NCBI GenBank assembly: GCA_023078555.1
Contig: CM041200.1
Location: forward strand, 7,045,361 to 7,109,360
Direction of reading: 5' to 3'
DNA length: 64,000 nucleotides
Source of the DNA: Ulva prolifera
Lineage: Eukaryota; Chlorophyta; Ulvophyceae; Ulvales; Ulvaceae
Position 1 is the first letter of the stretch, and every line of letters starts with the position of its first letter. The notes beneath the pieces are model-generated. The model ran no database searches. It was not told the DNA's origin and was given only the letters and a program-made list of their open reading frames with translations. Made by a program: the position numbers and the translations under genes. Shown here in pieces: positions 46,425 through 57,616 of this stretch.

Positions 46425-49400
46425 CTACGCCGCAGCCTTGTCCCGGGCGAGCTTCTTGCGTAGCCGCCCCGGCAGCGCCTTCTTGCCCTTTGCACTGATC
46501 TTCCCTACTGCCTCACCAGCTCCTGATGCCACCTGCAAGCGGCCACATCCTGAGGCCCCAGGTGGAAACTGCCTGAAACATGTGCATAAAGCGCACGCAT
46601 CAGATGGGGGCATATGGAATGCAGAGTCAAGGCGACGGACTGTTCAAGTCGCAAGGCGATGGTCTGTACAAGTCGCATGCTTGGGGCCGATGTGTTTCAT
46701 GCTTGGGTCCCCGTCCTCAGCAGTGTTGGGTCGTCGGGCCCGATCATACGTAACACGTCCGAATGTTCACGGCTAATTTCTGGGTGGCAGCCCTGGAAAT
46801 GCTGCAAAGCGGCCCAACACTGGTCCTCAGTGACCTACCACGACACGGGCAACCTGTCAACGTCAGTGTGCACAACCCACTGCTTAAATCACAGCATCCA
46901 GCGCAGAGTGCGCTGTGCGACATACCTTGCGCCGGCTGGGCGGCTCCTCATCTGAGCTGGGCGCCCCGTCTGAGCCCCCCAGGTCGCCAGCCAGCAGCGC
47001 AGTCTTCGGAGGCCCGAGGATGCCGGACTTCTTGCTCCGTTGCTGCGGCTGCTTCGGCGGCTCGGCGGCGGCTGCTTGTGCGGCGGCAGCCACCGCCTTA
47101 GCGCGCGGGGGTTGCCGCGCTGAGTGGCCACCCCCCTCCCTGGCCTGGCCCCGCTGCGCGCTTCGCTTGCGCTTGGCTGGGGTGGCTGCATCAGGGTAGT
47201 ACCCTGTGCCGCGCGCGCGCGTGCTAAAAATGAACCCTGGCCGACGACCGGTGAATCGGCGAGAGGGTATGAAGTCCGGACGCTCCTGCTCCGGCAGTTC
47301 TTCAGCCCCCGTGCCCCTTCACAGTGTCTCACATCAGTCCGCGACCATTCGCAGTCCGTTTAAGAACCATTCCACGGCTTGACACACCCACCAAGTTTGG
47401 CCTTGATGCATTCACGTGTTTGTGGATGGGAGAATGCGCCGTCGAACACACGCCAGAACACAGCGAACAACCTGCTCCAGCTCAGACACGCATGCACCGA
47501 GGTACTTCGAGACATCCATGCAAAGGGGTGGGCAGCGTGCCCCCGCTGTCGCCGAGGGCACACACTCGAGCTTCCCACAGCAGGCACCACACAGCACACA
47601 GCACGCACTCGGACGGCGCCTTCTTTGGCTTCTTGTTGGCCTTCTTCCCTTGCAGCAGCACCTCGACACCCTCCCGCAAGTCGTCAGGGTAATCGACGCA
47701 GCCGGGCCCCATCTCCGCGTCACCATCCGCGTCAGCGCCGTTAGCACCAGCGTCGGCCTCGGTAGGGCCGCCGCAGCCGGCGGGCGCGGCCGAGCCGTCG
47801 CGCATCAGCGCCGCGGCGCGCTCTGGGCCAAGCTTCGCGACGACGACGGCAAAGGCGTCGCGCAGCTTCACGAGGTTCGGGTCGAGAGCTTGGCCGCAGT
47901 CCGTGAGGAGGTCGACGGTGGCAGGTGCGATGCGGGCGAGGTTGCGCGTGAAGAAGCTGAAGGCGTGGCCGTGGGCCTTCAGCCGGCCTGCAAGCAGCGC
48001 AGCCGTCGATGTTGACGCCTTGTGGCATCACGTGCACCGATCGGCGTACCTGGCAATCATCAGTACGCATGCTCGGTGGGGAAGTGGGCCCCGTGACCCC
48101 AGGCACATGCGTGCTGCGGGGCAGCGGCTCTGACAACAGCAGCTGACATGGGGCTGGTGCATGAAATTACGAGGATAATAGATACGCAGTCCGTCTCGGC
48201 ACCACCCTTCAGATGCGGTCACCGACACACGCACAGTCGTCTGCAGCAAGGCATCGGGCAACTCTCGCACGTAACACGTGGTACCGTCATTGGCCGGCGG
48301 GGCGCAACACCAACATGGATCCCAGAGGCGCTGCCAGATGCAGCTGCGGCCACCAGCGCCCGACAGATGGCATGCGACACCGACACGCCGTCGGAGCTTC
48401 TTTCTTCAGCACACTCGTTTATTGACCCAAACATGGTGAAAAGCAGCATCGCCGTTCGAAGCGCGTTGGACTCGCGCGCACCGGTGCGGCCGACGCGGTG
48501 GATGTACGTCTCGAGGTTGCCGGGGAAGTCGTAGTTGACGATGTACGGCAGCGCGCGCACGTGGAGCCCCCGCGCGGCGACGTCCGTGGCCACAAGGACC
48601 TGCGCCTTCCCGGCGCGGAACCCCCGCAGCGCGGCCTCGCGCTCCTCCTGGCTGCGCTGCCCGTGCAGCGCCTCGGCTTTGAAGCCCGCGGCGAGGAGCT
48701 CCTTGTGCAGGTAGGCCACCGTCTGCAGCAGCGGCGGCACGTCGATGAGGAGAAAACCCAACACACGGCATGTGGTCACGTTCATTCGGAGTTGTCAATG
48801 TCCTCTTCAGGGTACGGCTCAGTAATTCTAGATTTACTGTACTTGACACTTTTGATGAGCACAGGCCAGACTGTATGGCACAGCACTGAAGCGAACGAGC
48901 AGGCATGTGGCCAAAAATCAGTGGCGGGGGGGTCGATGGGGACGGCCGAGGCTGTGACGGCATCCGGTACATGCGGCACTGCTTGGGAAGGGGAGGGGAA
49001 ACGTTTTTGCAGCGTGGTTGCCGGAACGCCTGTATTGCAGGGACACAGACAAGGAGGCAGGTGGCACAGCACACATCGTGCACAGCACAAGTGCAGGAAC
49101 ACATCACGCCCAGTTCGCAGCCAACACGCCTCGCAAAACGATCATGGCACAGCTGTTGGTGATACTGGAGGTCTCAACTTGCGGGAGCGTCCCGTGTGAC
49201 CGACTATGCCAAACACATCCCCCAGGCCAAGAACCTCAGAATGCATGTGTAAGGATTGCAACAGGGGGCGGGGACCAGGGGGCGGAGTGGAGGCAGGGCC
49301 AGGAGGGCACCTTGATGCGGTTTGCAAAGATGAGGACCCTCGGCAGCTGCCGGGCACCTCCCTGGGCAGAGTTGACGGACTGGAGGTGCTTGAGCAGCTT

Positions 49401-52400
49401 GGCGAGCTTCTTGTGCTCCGCGCACACCTGGACCACCTGGAGCCACGCAGTCCCAGTCTGAATATGCGAGTCACGCATGAGCAGCGGAGACGGCAGGTTC
49501 AGACAGCAGACAGGGCCGGTGGGTCATGGTCAAGAGGCCAGTCTACCCGATCTGCCGCCCAGCGCATGCCCAGCATCGTTGCCGCTGAGAATGAACATGC
49601 CAACGGGCCACGCTCCCCATGTGCAGCTCGATGCATGAACTGTGTTGCAGCTTGACGCCTTGCAGCTCCGCATGTAGGTGCCAGTGCGTGGCGCAGCACA
49701 CAAGCCACACCGGCTGCCGGCCTCGCTCAGGACACCAACACGCATGCACGTACCATGCGAGGACCGCTGGGGCAATAACGCATGCATGCACGTACACCCT
49801 CGCATGGTACGTGCATGCATGCGTTATTGCCCCAGCACCACACAATCCGTGCCCAGCGCAGACACCGCACCTGCGTGACAAGAACAAAGAAAGGCATGCA
49901 GGTGGCACCTCGGGTACAGCATGCAGCACCAGAGCAGGAGAAGCACAACAGCGCTCCCCAGCCACATCGAGCGTCCGACGTGCAGCAAGCAGCCGTGTAA
50001 CACCACCATGCGTACCTGTGTGATGGTCTCGCTGACGCTCGCGCCGGTCAGCCCGGCCACACACACGCGCTCCGCGTCGGTCGCCACCCACCGCCGTATC
50101 GCCTCTGGCACCTCCCCACCGGAACTCCCATGCGCACCCTCCTCCCCCTCTGCCGCCCCTGTGGCCGACAGCAGCAGCACCTGCGGCCGCTGCGGCCGAC
50201 CACCCGCATCAGCGTCCGCTGGCAGCGCTAGCGCCGCAGGGTCAGCTAACGGCACCAGCTCCGTCCGGTCTGCGGCATCACGGCGTCGCTTCTTCCGCGG
50301 CACGTCCGCAGCGGCCGCCGCGGGCGGTTCGTCTGCCCCCGAAAGTCCAGCACTTTCCGCAGCGGCCGGGGGGGCGTGGAGGAGGAGCCCGGCGAGGCGG
50401 TCGAGCTGCGGCGCGAAGCCGAGGCCGAGCATCTTGTCACATTCGTCGAGGGCGACACAGCGCACGTGCGACAGCCGGAGCGCCCCCGCATCGTACAGGT
50501 CCAGCAGCCTGCACAGCGGCACGGCGTGAATGCATGGCAGTGCCGCGGTAACCTGGGGAGGCCCTGTGGTACAAAGGAAAAAGCCGGAGGGGCCGGTAGC
50601 ACCGCCAGGACCAAAAGGGAGAGCACGAACAACGCAATGCGCACGCAGCAGGAGAGCAACAGCCAACGCCAAGGCACAACAAGCACCCACACACCCCCAC
50701 GCGCCCACACACTACCACACGAACCACACACCGAAACCCGACCCACGCACCCACGCACCCGCACGCGGCCCAGACCCAAACCCAAACACACACCCAAGCA
50801 CCCCACACAACCCTGCGGAGGCCCTGTGCGGCACAGCGCCGGACATGCCGCGTTGGTCCGATACATCGCACGGCATCGCTGCTGGCCGGTGGGCGCTGCT
50901 GTCCTCACGCATGAGGTGCGGCATGGGAGATACAATTGCCAGCTGTGAAGCGCTTGCACCTGGCGCGGCTACAGAAATTCAGTGGGGTTTCGGAATGACC
51001 GCATCATGCATGATGGCCGATCCAATCCACCTTGGCGCCGATTGCAGGAGGGCTGCACCTTCCATGCGTGGCGCCAGGCCTTGTGCGTTTCATGATAGTG
51101 AGCGAAGTCCATGCATTGGGAGCGGCTAGAGGGGGGCGTGCAGCGGTCACACCTGCCGGGGGTGGCTACGAGCACGTGCGGCAGGTGCTGCAGCAGCGCG
51201 ATCTGCTCGCTGCGGTCTGCGCCGCCGTACACGCAGGCTGCACGCAGCCCGGCGGCGCGCTTGAGGGGCGCAAATGCGCGCGCCGTCTGAAGCGCGAGCT
51301 CCCGCGTCGGCTCGACTGCGAGGCCGGGGGGCCCTGCGGGGCGTGTGTCGCGGCCGTGCCCGGCCTCGACGAGCCGCACTGCCATCGGAAGCACAAACGC
51401 GAGGGTCTTGCCGGAGCCTGTCGGCGCCTGCGGCGGCGCGTGCGGCTCAGCACATGTGCTGCTTGTTTTGCTCTCACCTGACTGACTTGGATGAACACCG
51501 GGTGAATGACCGGGTGGACGCCACCTGATCGCGGCGAAACGATGTACAGACTGTGTTGAATGGCCCACACAGTTGCGGGTGAGCTGGAGTGTCTACAGGT
51601 GGCACCGTGCCAAGCTCCACGAAGCGCTAGTCTTAGGTTCTCATCGTTTTCCGCGAGATAGGGCTGGGCCTGATCAGCAGGCAGCTGCAGGCGGCCACGA
51701 CGCCGTGGAGCCTAGCACACTGAGGGAGTGTCGCGTGTGCACAGCAGTGGTCTGACAGTGGCAGAGGTGCAGGTTGAGGTGATGACGTGGCGCTGACGCT
51801 GAGCTGTATGTATTCACCGAGGACAGAGGCCGGGCATCGAGCCGTTTCTCGAAGCCCACTCGCAAACCCACTCACTCGTTCATGGCACTAGGCACGAGAG
51901 CGTACCACAGCCCTGCCGGCTGCAGCCCAGCACGGAGCACAATAGCATTCCCTTTGCACAACGCCACACTCAAACGGCGCGGAGCATTCGTCACAAACAA
52001 ATCATGGTTCACAACACCACACCGAGACGCAACCTCCGCCAGGCGATTCAGTTGATCCATAGCAGGCTGTCCCAAGCGACCATGCGTCTCATGCGACGAC
52101 GGCACAAAGCTATATGCATCAGCGTCGTACAAGCGATAAGCGTTGCGTTTCTGCACGTCCCGCGTCATCGCAGCACCCCCGTCCTCCCGGGCCGCCCGGC
52201 CGCAATATGTATCAGCACAGGGGTTCACAGTCGACACATCCCCTATGCACAAGGGGTCATCCGGCGGCTGTATGTATTGGTGTATGCATGAGTGCATAGC
52301 TGTATCCATCTGGGCATTGGCAACTGGACATGGACAACAGCTGTGGCATTGTATCCATTTGGGCATTGGCATTGTTGCAGCATGCTGCAGAGGGGTGGCG

Positions 52401-53233
52401 CTGAGGCGCACCTGCGCCACAACGTCGCGGCCACTGCACGCAAGCGGCCAGACGCGGCGCTGAATCTCTGTTGGCTCCGTGAAGCCGCTCTGCACCAGGT
52501 AGGCTTGCATCACTGGGTGTAGATCCGCCAGAGCTGATGTCTGCGCTGCAGTCTGTCCTTCAGGAGCCAGTGCATTGGAGCCGGATTCAGGCGCTGCAGG
52601 AGCAGGGTCATCCTCTGTATCAGCAACCTGCTTGCTGCTAGGCAGTGGTGCGACGGCGGTGGACAGTTTCAGCGATTTCTTGTCCTTTTTAGCCGGCACT
52701 TTCTTGGCAGTGGCTGAAGGGTGATCAGCGTCCTTGGGAATGGCAGCCGCTCGGAGCAAGTCGAAATTGTTGTTTTTATTGAAGTGGACAGTGGCTTTTA
52801 AGCGCTTCTCTCTGTTGCTCTTGAGCATCTCGGGCCGCAGCTGAGGTTCGTCTGCAGGGCATGGGGTTAATGTGCCATTGCTACAGCCCTGGTGGCCATT
52901 GAACAGCGTACCCGCTGCATACGCGCACCACCAACGCCCCCTCACACTTGCTCAGAAGCTTCCAGACGGCTTTTCAATTGACATGGTGGGTTGCGCACCT
53001 AGTCCAGCTCCGCAGAGGACGTCGTGCTGCGATGCATCGCCGGCTTCATCTTCGCTCTCGAATTTATCCTCTTCCGTCAGCACAGGCTGCCCCCAGCATA
53101 CGCCTAATCGCTTCTTCGGCACCCCTCTTGCGGCTCGTTCTTTCCGTGCATTGTGGTCGCCTTTGTGATCGTCCCTCCTCTCTTTCTTCGCTCGCTTCTT
53201 GGCTGCCTTTCTGGCAATGTAATCAACACCCAT
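46425..53233 (-). CDS. DEAD-box ATP-dependent RNA helicase (Dbp3/RH5-like) with DECD motif II
   Basis: Exons 53233-52999, 52851-52412, 51427-51153, 50508-50016, 49436-49311, 48722-48482, 47987-47609, about 47190-46926 and 46532-46425. Motifs in order: Q motif GFTEPTEIQ; I APTGSGKT; Ia EPTREL; CVYGGADRSEQ; Ib TPGR; II DECD; III SAT; IV VLIFANR; V VLVATDVAARGL; VI HRVGRTGR (R completed at the splice). GHAFSFFTRN after motif VI resembles Dbp3/RH5 helicases of ribosome biogenesis. The N-terminus (IARKAAKKRAKKERRDD) and C-terminus (KISAKGKKALPGRLRKKLAR) are Lys/Arg-rich, as in nucleolar proteins. An insert of about 75 residues between motifs II and III carries PRKKRRR, a nuclear-localisation-like cluster. 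The joint between exons 7 and 8 is not resolved: phases disagree unless another donor or small exon is used. Confidence 0.88.
48789..48850 (+). repeat. Truncated tail copy of the SINE-like repeat
   Basis: GAGTTGTCAATGTCC, TACGGCTCAGTAATTC and GATTTACTGTACTT align with the tail of the repeat at 13231-13294 (about 75% by eye). It lies in helicase intron 5, antisense to the gene. Confidence 0.5.
49031..49075 (+). repeat. Weak copy C of the interspersed repeat family
   Basis: TGTATTGCAGGGACACAGAC then GGAGGCAGGTGGCAC parallels copy A at 3304-3366. In helicase intron 5. Short, so the homology is tentative. Confidence 0.3.
49766..49836. repeat. Perfect 30-bp inverted repeat with 11-nt loop
   Basis: Arms 49766-49795 and 49807-49836 are exact reverse complements. 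Each contains the alternating GCATGCATGC core; the outer end is GCTGGGGCAATAACG. A second, overlapping inverted repeat pairs 49747-49762 with 49798-49813 (16 bp), so two alternative hairpins compete. It lies within intron 4 of the helicase gene. Confidence 0.9.
49872..49912 (+). repeat. Weak copy D of the interspersed repeat family
   Basis: TGCGTGACAAGAACAAAG then GCAGGTGGCACC resembles copies A-C. It lies 35 nt right of the 30-bp inverted repeat, in the same helicase intron. Tentative. Confidence 0.25.
50565..50634 (+). repeat. Copy E of the interspersed repeat family
   Basis: TGTGGTACAAAGG, AAGCCGGAGG, CCGGTAGCACCGCCAGGACC and GAGCACGAAC align with copies A and B. In helicase intron 3, followed by a CACACC-rich low-complexity stretch up to about 50810. 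Confidence 0.35.
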
Positions 53234-54768
53234 GCCTCAATTGAGGACGAACACCTTCTGTGCTATGCTACTCAGGTCTTCACCACCATATTATTTGTGA
53301 TCACATCAAGGACGAGAAGCCAGTCTTGTGTACGCCATATGGAGGCTTTGGGCGCAGTTCTGTGAGACGTAGGGGCACGCACGTGAATGCTTCAATACGC
53401 AGCTGTATATTTCCTCATGTCTATCCTCCCTGTCTCACCATGGGGCAGCCTTCTCGGAAGACCGTCGCGCTATGTGTTGCCCTGAGCAGCCTGTGGACAC
53501 CGCAGAGCACAAGGCCGACGACGACTGGTGAAACAGGGAGCGTGAACGGTACCGTGGGCAGATATTAACGTGCAGATGCAGTTATCTGCCCTGTCAGCAC
53601 AGCATGTTGGATCAACGCTGTCTGTGTGTCGAGTATCAGCTGCGGCACAACACTTCAGTATGTCGCTTTGGCCTGCCGACTCTAACAATAAATTGTGAGA
53701 CTTGTGTAGGAATGAATTGTTCTCGCTATGTTTGCAGCACTGATGAGATTTGCCATGCCAGTTCAACGGACAGGTGGTAGCCTCGCCTGACACTAGCCAC
53801 GCTCTGATAGCAGCCTTATGACACTGCTGGAATCACGTGACGTCCCTACATTGGACATTTGAAGAACAGACAGATGCTTCCGCCCTCAGCCACCTGCACG
53901 TAGTCAGTATCCAGATTTTGTATGAAGGATATCAAGCTGCGTGGATACCTCCCGACAGATATCAAGCGAACACTTTGCTTCTGCGTTCATTATACAACGT
54001 CCAGGAGGTCTCCATGAGTAGTGTTCTTGATTGCGATGCTTCCCGCATGGCAACAGTGGGCGCTGACTGTATGGCATGACCTTTCCCCGGACTGACACCA
54101 CTTCAGCGGAGCTTGCAACGGACTACAAGTTCGCTGAGAGCTCCGCTGAGGGTTCACTGCTGCTGCAGTTGTCATGCACATGAACGGAGCGTCATAGCGC
54201 CAGCATCTGGTGCCTGGCAGCAGTGCCGCCTGGTCACTACTGTTAGCATGATGCCATCCACCACTCCAGCTGCAGTGCTGTCCCCATATACCTACATCTC
54301 ACACAAGGGCCGACCACAGGGCTAAGCCACGCTCCTGGCTCACCTGCAACCATCATCTCCTCACGCTCTTCACTTTGTCCTTTACACACACGCCACACAT
54401 CCCTGATCCAAACGTTAGCATCCGACTCTAGCAACCTGTGCTATCTGTGTGACCAGCCAACTTCCATACCGAATACCTTTGTTGAGGCCTAGCCACGGGT
54501 GCCTGAGCCAGACAGGCTGATTTCCAGCTGAATTCCCTGGCACGAAACCGGCCAATGAAGCATAGTCCACTTCCAGTTGAGTTCGCCAGACAGGCTGCCA
54601 AGCACAGTGAAGTAGACTCAATCTGATTTAGCCGTATCCTTGAGATGACAGCGACACGCCCGGACAACCGGGACCACGTGCCGATGGGACCACAGTGTGC
54701 AGCATCATCCCCAGCAGTCAAAGGTGATGATCAGCAGGCTCAGCAGGGTCTCAGCAGTGCCGGGGCCA
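53234..54768. other. Intergenic region between helicase 5' end and kinase 3' end
   Basis: About 1.5 kb. It should hold the helicase promoter on the left and the kinase 3' UTR on the right. A minus-strand TGTAA near 54379-54384 is a possible kinase poly(A) signal. No domain-bearing frame or RNA gene seen. Confidence 0.45.
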
Positions 54769-57616
54769 TCACCGCTGCGCCTCCCGCATGCGGCGCGCCG
54801 TGTCGCAGTCGACGGCCTCCAGCACATCGCTCCACGCGCCGTCCTCCGCACCGACGAGCTCGGCGCTGACGTCGCCCAGCGGCGGCGCCGCGGCCCCCGC
54901 CCCGGCCCGGTGCGCCACGATCCAGTCGTGCTGCAGCAGCTGCTTGATCGTCGGCCGAGCGCTGGGCCGGTGCCGCAGGCACACCTTGATGAAGTCCTTA
55001 GCATGCGCTGACAGAGGCGGATTCACCTGCACACAGCCGCACGGCAGCACATTGTCACCTTTGCCGCAGGTCATGCGGCTGCAACAGCAGTGCACCACTG
55101 CAGCAACATACAGCACTGCAGCTCGAGTGTATACATCATCGCTGGTGAGCTGTGTGAGCCTGACACCTGCGGTGTTGTGGCCAGGTGTTGTAAACCCCGA
55201 TGTCAAGCTGCAAACCACAAATGGCCAGACTGCAGGCTCAGCGCTAGGCCACAGCGACGCAAGTCACATGTGGGCGGCCATAGCGCGGAGATCGGGCATG
55301 GATGGCGCTGAGCAGGCATGGCCGCACGGCCGACTTACTCAGCGCCCCAAGTTCCAATACTCCAGCCTGGGGGGATCAAGGCCACACTTTTCTGCACGTT
55401 GTGAATGCCACCCCAGAGATGCTCTTTAATTCAACCCCAGTGAAGGTGGAGACATGAACCGCGTACCAAGCGCCACTGAATTGCTACGGCGTGGTCCTCA
55501 GAAATTCTCGCGGCGAGTCAAAACATACCAAATGCTCTGTGGCACCACCAGCCCCTGACATGATCACAGAATGCACTGCCGGCGCACGCAGCAGCAGCTG
55601 CAGGCCGCGCTGGTCTCCACGTAAGCCCACAACCAACCCCTCCAAGGCCTGACCTCCGAGCCGCTGCCACGAGCCACACGGAGAGCGCCAGCCGCACCGT
55701 GTTTGGGAACTTGCCACTGAACCCGTTCACGATCTGTTGCACTGTGGCGGCTGAAGTCTTGCTGGCAAAGGGGGCGCGGCCGGTGAGGAGCTCAAAGGCG
55801 AGAACTCCAATTGCCCACACGTCCAGCTTCTCATCGCACGTCCTGACATCCCTGTCCGACTTGAATTGCATCGGGTGCGCCTTGCGGGGCAGATCAAACA
55901 GCTCCGGAGCCTGAAGCCACCATTGGGTCACTTCAGACAGCCTGAGCTTGATCACACAGAGCCTCATAGAGTAAGACGTCAAGACAACGCGGCGCCAGCC
56001 GGTAGGTAATGAGGCACAGCAGCGGCCTGATTCTTGCTTCACAGCACCAAGGCTTTGTCTTTGTGAAACTCTCTCTTTAACCAATTGCCCACCCTGTTGT
56101 AGCATCGGTGCTGGTATGACTGTCACAGGAGCAGGAGTAACAGAGGTCACAGAGGAGCAGGGCCGCACCATGTAGTCAAAGGTCCCGAGGCAGGTGTTGG
56201 CAGCCTCTTGGCGGTGGTTGATCACAAGCCCGAGATCGGCGAGCTTCGAGCCATCGCTGGTGAGCAGGATGTTCTCTGGCTTGATGTCTCTGTGGATCAG
56301 GCCGATCCCATGCAGGAAGTCCACAGCGCAGAGGGTCTGGAATAAGATGCGAGCGACACAGACGGCCTCCTGGAAGCGGCCCCGCGCTCGCAGGGTGCGG
56401 AAGGCGCTTCCACACGGTGCATACTCCAGAGCCATGCAGATCTTGCCACCTTCGCTCCACGCTGCGTGCATGGCGACGATGTACGGGTGGCTCAGGCGGG
56501 AATGGAACCAGATCTCCCGGACAGCCTGCACTCTGGCGGGATGTGACCATGGCTGTGCGACCCCAGCAGACAAACAAAGAAACGAGGGGTGACGGCCCAT
56601 CAACAGCGGCTGCTGTGCGACGCTGCGTGCAGGCGGATGCTAAGGGTGCATTCCAGATGAGGTGATGTTACAGGAGCAACTGATTCACAAGCTGGCATGG
56701 GCACTGGCCTGGACCATCTGATCGTCTGTCAAGTTCGCCTTTGTGTAGCGCTTGATAGCGAACTGGGAACCTGAAGCTAGGTGCTTCACATGGAGAACCT
56801 GCGAGAAGTTTGTATTGTAGATGCATCCCACGGAGCTGAATTCGGACATCTGCCTGCATGTGCATGGTCTTCGGGTTGTTGGGAGAAACGCCTCATTGGC
56901 TCATGCGCTGCCGAGCCCCCCACGACCTCTGACCTTTGCAAGCCCTTGGCTCAATCACACATGGGTGCATGTGGCGATGGTGCTGCAACCACATGCATGG
57001 GATGCAAGAGCAGCACAGACAACTAGCGACACCACAGGTGGAGTGCCGATGCGACGAAAGACGTAATCTTTCAGGAGAGAGTACTCAGAAAAGCGCCCCG
57101 AAGCGGCAAGCTGGAACTGAACGGAAAGTTGTTGACTGCGTGAGTGCCGCTGCAGAACGGGTTCCAGCAGACACTGTTCCAAGGATAAAAGCATGTGACC
57201 TGGCCTCTGTGCAGGACAGATGGCATGAGGCACACCAGACGCATTTCTTCAGGCGTTCAGGCAGGAATGGAGATACCATCAGCAGCCCAGTACTAGATTT
57301 CAGAGCGCTCACATGCATTGTCTTTATGGTGACCATACGGAAGTATTTCCCGTCTGCTGGGTCTGTCTGCTGCTCTGGGGACTCCTGGCTCGGATGGGCA
57401 CCAAAAACATGCGTACTAACATAACCAGTGCCAACCGCAGCCTGCAAAACCATGTACAGCTCCTAGATTGCACAGTCTTAACACACGCATGAATATGCCT
57501 TCGATCTGTACCTGCGGCACTGTGAACGATGGTGGCTTGTCTGCTTCATACTTCCTGGCGTGAACCACGGCCGACGGACGGAGTTTCTGTTCACAATCTT
57601 CGCCACGAGAGATCAT
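54769..57616 (-). CDS. Small serine/threonine protein kinase with atypical glycine loop
   Basis: Six exons (57616-57512, 57116-57033, 56849-56709, 56525-56169, 55910-55698, 55026-54769) sum to 1,158 nt (385 residues), all phase 0. Catalytic residues: Lys96 in FAIKRY, Glu114 in VREIW, HRDIKPEN (Asp190), DLG (Asp207; usual DFG), LGTFDYM|APE split by an intron, and DVWAIGVLAFELLTGRAPF. The ATP-binding loop reads GCIYNTNFSQV and lacks the second and third glycines of GxGxxG. The C-lobe ends with RPTIKQLLQHDWI. About 60 N-terminal residues lack a known domain. Exon 3 may end at 56715 (GT donor) or 56709 (GC donor); both keep phase. Nearest groups by general look are aurora/calcium-dependent-type kinases; the substrate is unknown. 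Confidence 0.87.
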
